The notes beneath the pieces were generated by a model, which was not told the origin of the DNA, ran no database searches, and saw only the letters and a list, made by a program, of their open reading frames with translations. The position numbers and the translations under genes were made by a program. Shown here piece after piece: positions 58,251-64,000 of a stretch of 64,000 nucleotides of DNA. Every line of letters begins with the position of its first letter. The first letter of the stretch is position 1. The stretch is from Pantoea alfalfae (GTDB lineage: Bacteria > Pseudomonadota > Gammaproteobacteria > Enterobacterales > Enterobacteriaceae), in NCBI RefSeq assembly GCF_019880205.1, contig NZ_CP082292.1, positions 3,224,001 through 3,288,000 on the forward strand, given 5' to 3'.

Positions 58251-58484
58251 AAACAGTGTCCTGGTAAGTGGCAATGAATCGTCGTTCACGAAGTAAGCAC
58301 AGCTCCAGTGACGTTATGATACGCGCCTCTCGCTGCGCGACAAGACTGCGAATTACACTTTATTTACGCTACAATCCGTTAAATTTAGTTGTGCTTTATC
58401 GGTGTGATCTGCCGCGCATTTTTGCCTTTTTTAGCCAGATCATTACCCTGAACCTATGTCGGAATATGAAGTCAGGTGAGAAAC

Positions 58485-59093
58485 ATGCCCTATATCGTCG
58501 CGCTTACAGGGGGAATCGGCAGTGGAAAGAGTACGATTGCCCAGGCATTCGCCGCGTCTGGTGTGGAAATTATTGACGCTGACCTGATCGCCCGAGAAGT
58601 TGTTGAGCCTGGCACGCCCGCTTTGCAGGCTCTTCAGGCACGCTATGGCGCGTCAATCGTGACGGATCAGGGAATGCTTGATCGTAAACAGCTTCGCGAC
58701 ATTATTTTTCAGCAGCCGGAAGAGAAAAGCTGGTTAAACGCGCTGCTCCATCCGCTGATTAACGCCCGGACACGAGAACTGATCGCCCAGGCCACCTCAC
58801 CTTATGTGCTCTGGGTGGTGCCATTACTGGTGGAAAATCAGTTACAGCACCAGGCTGATCGGGTGCTGGTAGTCGATGTTGATGAGGCAACGCAGTTAGC
58901 GCGCACCCAGCAACGTGACCACCTTTCCGTCGAACAGGCGAAACGTATTCTTGCCGCACAGGCCACGCGCCAGCAGCGCCTCGCCTGTGCCGACGACATT
59001 ATTGATAACAGTGGTGAGCCCGACGACGCCTTGCCACAGGTTGCCGAACTCCATCAGCGCTATCTCAGGCTGGCGGCAACGAAACAGGATTAA
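58485..59093 (+). CDS. coaE: Dephospho-CoA kinase
   Basis: Last step of coenzyme A synthesis. 202 aa: [20 protein letters not shown] with the P-loop, [22 protein letters not shown] and [13 protein letters not shown] 58485 follows AGGTGAG; the in-frame GTG at 58476 is less likely. First of the coaE-zapD-yacG run, with 4 bases to zapD. Confidence 0.95.
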   Translation: MPYIVALTGGIGSGKSTIAQAFAASGVEIIDADLIAREVVEPGTPALQALQARYGASIVTDQGMLDRKQLRDIIFQQPEEKSWLNALLHPLINARTRELIAQATSPYVLWVVPLLVENQLQHQADRVLVVDVDEATQLARTQQRDHLSVEQAKRILAAQATRQQRLACADDIIDNSGEPDDALPQVAELHQRYLRLAATKQD

Positions 59094-59097
59094 TACC

Positions 59098-59841
59098 ATG
59101 AGCACACCCGTTCTGTTTGAACACCCACTGAATGAAAAAATGCGAACCTGGTTACGGGTTGAGTTTTTGATTAATCAGTTAGATGAAACGACACCACTGG
59201 ATAAAACCGTTAATGCGCTGACCTTTTTTCGCCTGATTAGCGAGCTGCTCGATATTTTTGAGCGCGGCGATATGCGGACAGAACTGTTGAAAGAGCTTGA
59301 GCGCCAGCAGCAAAAATTACGGGCGTGGGCTGACGTGCCCGGCGTCGATATGACGCTGGTGGATGCCCTGCGCGATAAGATCAAAATTCAGTCAACGCAG
59401 TTGATGAATGCCCCACGTATGGGCCAGCAACTCCGCGAGGATCGTCTGATTGCCCTGGTGCGGCAGCGTCTGAGCATCCCCGGTGGATGCTGCAGCTTTG
59501 ATTTGCCGGGCCTGCACATCTGGCTCCATCTGCCGCAGGAAGCACGCGATGCGCAGGTCGAAGCCTGGATGTTGACGCTGGAGCCACTGCATCATGCGCT
59601 GGCGATGATACTGGATCTGATCCGCCAGTCTGGCGCGTTTCATGTGCAGACCAGCCTTAATGGTTTTTATCAGGATAATGCCGAAGGCGCCGATCTGCTG
59701 CGACTGCAGTTGTCGCTGGAGGATGCGCTCTATCCACAGGTGTCCGGACATAAAAGCCGCTACGCCATTCGTTTTATGCCGCTTGATAGTGAGCGTGGTG
59801 AAGTTCCGGCCCGCCTTAATTTTCAACTGGCCTGTTGTTAG
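59098..59841 (+). CDS. zapD: Cell division protein ZapD
   Basis: 247-aa cytoplasmic protein that cross-links FtsZ filaments at the division site. It begins [20 protein letters not shown]; the highly conserved block [20 protein letters not shown] and [14 protein letters not shown] match E. coli ZapD (YacF). It sits 4 bases after coaE and 8 bases before yacG, so the three genes form an operon. Confidence 0.95.
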   Translation: MSTPVLFEHPLNEKMRTWLRVEFLINQLDETTPLDKTVNALTFFRLISELLDIFERGDMRTELLKELERQQQKLRAWADVPGVDMTLVDALRDKIKIQSTQLMNAPRMGQQLREDRLIALVRQRLSIPGGCCSFDLPGLHIWLHLPQEARDAQVEAWMLTLEPLHHALAMILDLIRQSGAFHVQTSLNGFYQDNAEGADLLRLQLSLEDALYPQVSGHKSRYAIRFMPLDSERGEVPARLNFQLACC

Positions 59842-59849
59842 AGGTAAAA

Positions 59850-60047
59850 ATGCAGCAAGAAGTGATGACCGTTTCCTGTCCGCAGTGCGGCAAAGATGTG
59901 ATCTGGGATGAGCTCAGCCCGTGGCGCCCTTTTTGCAGTAAGCGCTGCCAGCTCATCGATTTAGGGGAATGGGCCGCAGAAGAAAAACGCATTCCCAGCA
60001 GCAACGACATGAACGACAGTGACAACTGGAGTGAAGAAGATCGTTGA
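59850..60047 (+). CDS. yacG: DNA gyrase inhibitor YacG
   Basis: 65-aa zinc-finger protein; E. coli YacG binds GyrB and blocks DNA binding by gyrase. Cys4 site CPQCGK ... FCSKRCQ, then [17 protein letters not shown] and an acidic tail. The ATG at 59850 follows GAGGTAAAA. End of the coaE-zapD-yacG operon; converges on mutT across a hairpin. Confidence 0.94.
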   Translation: MQQEVMTVSCPQCGKDVIWDELSPWRPFCSKRCQLIDLGEWAAEEKRIPSSNDMNDSDNWSEEDR

Positions 60048-60051
60048 TAAG

Positions 60052-60070
60052 ATGGGGCGCACTGCCCCAT
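60052..60070. terminator. Hairpin between yacG and mutT
   Basis: A 7-bp perfect stem (atggggc/gccccat, 5-base loop) between convergent genes. No long T run; probable bidirectional weak terminator. Confidence 0.5.
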
Positions 60071-60074
60071 TCAG

Positions 60075-60470
60075 TCAGAGTTCGCTCGCGACCAGTCGCG
60101 CAATCAGCTGGTGATTCGCGGGTGGAAACTCCTCCGCCACCAGCGCATGCTGATCAACCCAACGCTGTGGCTGACCCTCTTTGCCCCACGGCTCGCCGTT
60201 CCACCCTTCAACCAGAAAGAAATGCAGCGTTACGCGCAGATCGTCATAGCTGTGGTCTGCATGACCAATCGGGCGCGCCTCAGTGACGTCAATCCCGGTC
60301 TCTTCGTGTAGCTCCCTGATCAGTCCCTGTTCGGCGCTTTCGCCCGCTTCAATCTTACCGCCAGGAAACTCCCACTTGTTCGCCATGTAAGAGCTTGCCG
60401 CGCGCTGGGCAAGGAAAATCTGTTTATTGGCATTGCGAATGATGCCAACTGCAACCTGCAGGTGCTTCAT
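60075..60470 (-). CDS. mutT: 8-oxo-dGTP diphosphatase MutT
   Basis: 131-aa Nudix hydrolase that removes 8-oxo-dGTP from the nucleotide pool and prevents AT-to-CG mutation. The Nudix box runs from GGKIEAGE to RELHEETGI, and the start MKHLQVAVGIIRNANKQIFL matches the family. It lies downstream of secA on the same strand, separated by the secA terminator, as in E. coli. Confidence 0.95.
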   Translation of the reverse strand: MKHLQVAVGIIRNANKQIFLAQRAASSYMANKWEFPGGKIEAGESAEQGLIRELHEETGIDVTEARPIGHADHSYDDLRVTLHFFLVEGWNGEPWGKEGQPQRWVDQHALVAEEFPPANHQLIARLVASEL

Positions 60471-60582
60471 GGAAACTATCCGGTCGTCATAGGTGAATGA
60501 AGGCTGATTCTAGAGCATGCCGGAGCGGAAGTTAACCGCTTTAGCTCAGCGCTGGCGCAGAGATTACGTTAGCAGAGCGCAT

Positions 60583-60609
60583 AAAAAAAGGAGCCATTGG
60601 CTCCTTTTT
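60583..60609 (-). terminator. Intrinsic terminator of secA
   Basis: Stem ggagcc/ggctcc with a 3-base loop, extended by A7 and T5 flanks, 16 bases past the secA stop. It is symmetrical and could work in both directions. Confidence 0.85.
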
Positions 60610-60624
60610 CATCAGCATTCAGTC

Positions 60625-63330
60625 TCAGGCAATACGGCCATGGCACTGTTTGTACTTTTTGCCGGAACCACATGGGCAGGGGTCGTTGCGGCCGACTTTG
60701 CGTTCGCCACTCTGCTCCGCCACAGGCTCGGCTGCCAGCAGATCTTCTTCTACATGGCTTAGCTGCTGTTGCTGCGCCAGACGTTCAGCTTCCTCACGAC
60801 GCTGTTGCTCCATCGCTTCAACTTCTTCTGGCATACGCACCTGCACTTTGCTCAGCGTACTGATCACTTCATATTTCAGTGATTCAAGCATCGCAGCAAA
60901 CATGGCGAAGGATTCACGCTTGTACTCCTGCTTAGGATCTTTCTGCGCATAGCCGCGCAGATGAATACCCTGACGCAGGTAGTCCATCGCAGCCAGATGC
61001 TCTTTCCACAATGAATCCAGCGTCTGCAGCATCACGCCTTTTTCGAAGTTGCGCATCATCTCTGCGCCAACGATCTGCTCTTTCTCAGCGTAGCTTTCCG
61101 TGGCGTGGGTCATGATGCGCTCACGCAGCACTTCTTCGTGCAGGTCAGGCTCTTTATCCAGCCACTCTGCAATCGGCAGGTTCAGATCGAAGTCAGCACG
61201 CAGACGCTCTTCCAGGCCTGGCACGTCCCACATTTCTTCCAGCGACTGTGGCGGAATGTAGGTATCAATCGTCACTTTGTAAACATCGTGACGAATGCTG
61301 TTAATGGTTTCGCTAACATCAGACACATCCAGCAGCTCATTACGCTGACTGTAGATTGCGCGACGCTGGTCATTCGCCACATCATCATATTCCAGCAGTT
61401 GCTTACGAATATCGAAGTTACGGCTTTCAACTTTGCGCTGTGCATTGGCAATCGCTTTGGTGACCCATGGATGCTCAATCGCTTCGCCTGGCTTCATGCC
61501 CAGTTTACGCATCATGTTGGAGACGCGGTCTGAGGCGAAAATACGCATCAGCGCATCTTCCATCGACAGGTAGAAACGTGAAGAACCAGCATCACCCTGA
61601 CGGCCGGCACGACCGCGCAGCTGGTTATCGATACGACGTGATTCGTGACGCTCAGTACCGACGATGTGCAAACCACCTGACGCCAGCACCGCATCATGAC
61701 GAATCTGCCATGCCGCTTTGATCTCTTCGATTTGCGCTTCAGTTGGCTCTTCCAGTTCAGCCACCTCGGCATGCCAGCTACCGCCCAGCATAATATCCGT
61801 ACCACGTCCGGCCATGTTGGTAGCAATAGTGACCGCACCCGGCTGACCGGCCTGCGCCACGATATCCGCTTCGCGGGCGTGGAATTTGGCGTTCAGGACG
61901 TTATGTTTGATACCGGCACGGGTCAGTTCGTTAGAAACCACTTCTGATTTTTCAATCGAGATGGTTCCCACCAGCACTGGCTGACCGTTGGCAGTACGCT
62001 CACGGATATCTTCGATAATGGCATCGATCTTCTCTTTCTCGGTCATGTAGACCAGGTCGGCCAGATCTTTACGCACCATCGGACGGTTAGTCGGCACCAC
62101 AATGGTGTCGAGCTTGTAAATAGAGCTGAATTCGAACGCTTCGGTATCGGCAGTACCGGTCATACCGGCCAGCTTCTCGTAAATACGGAAGTAGTTCTGG
62201 AAGGTGATAGAGGCCAGCGTCTGGTTCTCGTTCTGAATCTCAACGCCTTCTTTCGCTTCAATCGCCTGATGCAGACCATCGGACCAGCGACGGCCCTGCA
62301 TGGTACGGCCGGTGTGCTCATCAACAATCACTACTTCGCCATCTTTCACGATGTAATCAACATCGCGGGTAAAGAGTGCGTGCGCACGCAGCGCCGCAGT
62401 GACGTGGTGCATCAGCATGATGTTGGTCGGTGAGTAGAGAGACTCGCCTGCTTCCATGATGCCCTGGCTGACCAGCAGCTCCTCCACTTTCACCAGACCA
62501 CGCTCAGACATATGAGCCTGACGCGCTTTCTCATCAACCCAGAAGTCGCCTTCACCCTGATGGGTTTCGGTATCTTCTTTATCCTGGCGTACCAGATGAG
62601 GGATGATTTTGTTCACTTTGGTATAAAGCTCAGAACTGTCTTCTGCCGGACCGGAGATAATCAGCGGCGTACGCGCTTCATCGATCAGGATGGAGTCGAC
62701 CTCATCCACCAGCGCATAGTGCAGTTTACGCTGCACGCGCTCTTCCGGGCTGAAAGCCATGTTGTCGCGCAGGTAATCAAAGCCATATTCGTTGTTGGTG
62801 CCGTAGGTAATATCAGCAGCGTAAGCTTCACGCTTCGCCACCGCTGGCAGACCCGACATGTTGATACCGATGCTTAACCCCAGGAACTCAAACAGTGGAC
62901 GGTTGTTTTCCGCATCACGCTGTGCCAGATAGTCGTTGACGGTCACGACGTGAACGCCTTTGCCAGAGAGTGCATTCAGATAGGCTGGCAGCGTTGCGGT
63001 CAGGGTTTTACCTTCACCGGTACGCATCTCAGCGATGCAGCGATCGTTCAGCACCATGCCGCCGATCAGCTGCACGTCGAAGTGACGCATACCGAACACA
63101 CGTTTACTCGCTTCACGCACGGTCGCGAACGCTTCAGGGATCAGGCTTTCCAGCGATTCACCTTTTTTCAGGCGCTCGCGGAACTCGTCGGTTTTCGCTT
63201 TCAGTTCATCGTCAGTGAGCTTCTCAAAATCGGGCTCCATCTTATTGATGACGTCCACCACTTTGCGCATACGGCGCAGCGTACGATCGTTACTGCTACC
63301 AAAAACCTTGGTCAATATTTTGCTTAACAT
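60625..63330 (-). CDS. secA: Preprotein translocase ATPase SecA
   Basis: 901-aa motor that pushes unfolded proteins through SecYEG. Walker [62 protein letters not shown], and the C-terminal zinc/SecB-binding site ([14 protein letters not shown]). It begins [20 protein letters not shown]. secM lies just upstream; stalling on the SecM peptide exposes the secA ribosome binding site, which lies in the 74-base gap. Confidence 0.97.
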   Translation of the reverse strand: MLSKILTKVFGSSNDRTLRRMRKVVDVINKMEPDFEKLTDDELKAKTDEFRERLKKGESLESLIPEAFATVREASKRVFGMRHFDVQLIGGMVLNDRCIAEMRTGEGKTLTATLPAYLNALSGKGVHVVTVNDYLAQRDAENNRPLFEFLGLSIGINMSGLPAVAKREAYAADITYGTNNEYGFDYLRDNMAFSPEERVQRKLHYALVDEVDSILIDEARTPLIISGPAEDSSELYTKVNKIIPHLVRQDKEDTETHQGEGDFWVDEKARQAHMSERGLVKVEELLVSQGIMEAGESLYSPTNIMLMHHVTAALRAHALFTRDVDYIVKDGEVVIVDEHTGRTMQGRRWSDGLHQAIEAKEGVEIQNENQTLASITFQNYFRIYEKLAGMTGTADTEAFEFSSIYKLDTIVVPTNRPMVRKDLADLVYMTEKEKIDAIIEDIRERTANGQPVLVGTISIEKSEVVSNELTRAGIKHNVLNAKFHAREADIVAQAGQPGAVTIATNMAGRGTDIMLGGSWHAEVAELEEPTEAQIEEIKAAWQIRHDAVLASGGLHIVGTERHESRRIDNQLRGRAGRQGDAGSSRFYLSMEDALMRIFASDRVSNMMRKLGMKPGEAIEHPWVTKAIANAQRKVESRNFDIRKQLLEYDDVANDQRRAIYSQRNELLDVSDVSETINSIRHDVYKVTIDTYIPPQSLEEMWDVPGLEERLRADFDLNLPIAEWLDKEPDLHEEVLRERIMTHATESYAEKEQIVGAEMMRNFEKGVMLQTLDSLWKEHLAAMDYLRQGIHLRGYAQKDPKQEYKRESFAMFAAMLESLKYEVISTLSKVQVRMPEEVEAMEQQRREEAERLAQQQQLSHVEEDLLAAEPVAEQSGERKVGRNDPCPCGSGKKYKQCHGRIA

Positions 63331-63404
63331 AGTAAATATATTCTCAATTCAGCCGGCGCATTCCGGACTGCGAAATCTAAACAGAGTGAATAAAACCAAA
63401 AATA

Positions 63405-63911
63405 TTAGCAGAACAATCGGGCGGGTCCGGCGCGAATGCCATGCACACTGGCATGCCATTCTACCCATGAGCGGGTAGCGGCCATGAAAAGAGGGGGGGC
63501 AGATATCTGCTGCGGTGCAGTGTGCAGCGCAGAATGTGATGTCAGTAAATTATGCAGTGAGTCGATCAGCGCCAGCTTTTGTGCCGCCAGCGGTAATTGC
63601 TGTTGCTCCGCCTGCACCTGAGGTGCCAGCGTGAAAGAGAGGTGACGGATAACGGTGCGGATGGCGTGCTGATGCCAGTAATCCACGCTGAAGCTCGGTC
63701 GCCGGGATACTTCCTGAAGCCGGATTAAATGATCAAAGCGGGTAGCATTGCCCAGAAAGAGACTGCTGGCCGGCGATTCAGACGAGGCGTTGAGTTCGGA
63801 GCTTTGCGCACAGGCTGGCAGGCCAAAGCTGGCCGCTACCATCCCTAACAGGAGATGGGGCCAGAAGTAGCGTCTACCTAATTGTCGCCAGCGCAGAAGA
63901 ATCCCGATCAC
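63405..63911 (-). CDS. secM: SecA translation regulator SecM (arrest peptide)
   Basis: 168-aa exported monitor of Sec activity whose C-terminus stalls the ribosome. It begins MIGILLRWRQLGRRYFWPHL, with the same long signal and GMVAASFGLPA as E. coli, and SVDYWHQHAIRTVIRHLSF. The arrest end reads SWVEWHASVHGIRAGP-ARLFC: GIRAGP and the upstream Trp are kept, but the E. coli Phe150 and Ile156 positions are Arg and His. I use the GTG at 63911 (GGA 6 bases upstream, as in E. coli); an ATG at 63929 is the alternative. lpxC is expected beyond the window end. Confidence 0.9.
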   Translation of the reverse strand: MIGILLRWRQLGRRYFWPHLLLGMVAASFGLPACAQSSELNASSESPASSLFLGNATRFDHLIRLQEVSRRPSFSVDYWHQHAIRTVIRHLSFTLAPQVQAEQQQLPLAAQKLALIDSLHNLLTSHSALHTAPQQISAPPLFMAATRSWVEWHASVHGIRAGPARLFC

Positions 63912-64000
63912 AACCTTTCCATCGCGCATGCTCTGTTGCGCTCTTGTTTTCTGGTATCCGCCGCGAGCCGCAACGGATTTCGGCCTGTAAAAGCGCCACA

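Overview
The window reads as a chromosomal segment of a plant-associated enterobacterium of the Erwiniaceae, most probably Pantoea; species cannot be fixed by eye. The backbone has the gene order of the Escherichia coli 2-4 minute region, seen reversed: fhuA-mrcB-hrpB-thpR-sfsA-dksA-gluQ-pcnB-folK-panBCD-yadHG-can-hpt-cueO-yacC-speED-yacL-acnB-lpdA-aceFE-pdhR-aroP-ampED-nadC-ppdD-hofBC-guaC-coaE-zapD-yacG-mutT-secA-secM. Protein sequences of these genes are close to the E. coli products. No tRNA, rRNA, CRISPR, insertion sequence, integrase or prophage gene was seen.

Four places depart from that backbone. (1) 17166-18449: a cystathionine gamma-synthase-family PLP enzyme lies between hpt and cueO, where E. 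coli has gcd. (2) 22553-32534, between speD and yacL: a 10-kb carbohydrate/sugar-acid island. It holds a GH28 pectinase-type hydrolase without a signal peptide, then two divergent operons. The leftward operon is DUF1537 kinase, PdxA2, DeoR regulator. The rightward operon is Fe-alcohol dehydrogenase, DHDPS-family lyase, sodium/solute symporter, sialidase-like BNR protein, SDR dehydrogenase. The shared promoter region carries a 10-bp direct repeat, palindromes and a CRP-like site. (3) 36173-39406, between acnB and lpdA: a phenolic acid decarboxylase gene (padC) with a downstream metallo-beta-lactamase-fold gene that is cut by an in-frame TGA, a divergent LysR regulator, and an unrecognised 211-aa gene. 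(4) 48701-51492, between aroP and ampE: a microcin-like small peptide gene with its own terminator, then a GPH-family transporter and a GH43 glycosidase.

The accessory genes fit life on plants: pectin and arabinan fragments (GH28, GH43 plus transporter), four-carbon sugar acids (kinase plus PdxA2) and hydroxycinnamic acids (PadC). Core functions are iron uptake, peptidoglycan synthesis and recycling, pantothenate/CoA, folate and NAD synthesis, polyamine synthesis, pyruvate dehydrogenase and aconitase, a minimal type IV pilin operon, and Sec export with its SecM arrest-peptide control.

Regulatory sites seen directly: a Fur box before fhuA, a MerR/CueR-type 19-bp-spacer promoter before cueO, a perfect PdhR palindrome before pdhR, TyrR-like boxes before aroP, and many intrinsic terminators. 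The best candidates for undescribed biology are the sugar-acid island and the lone microcin-like peptide.
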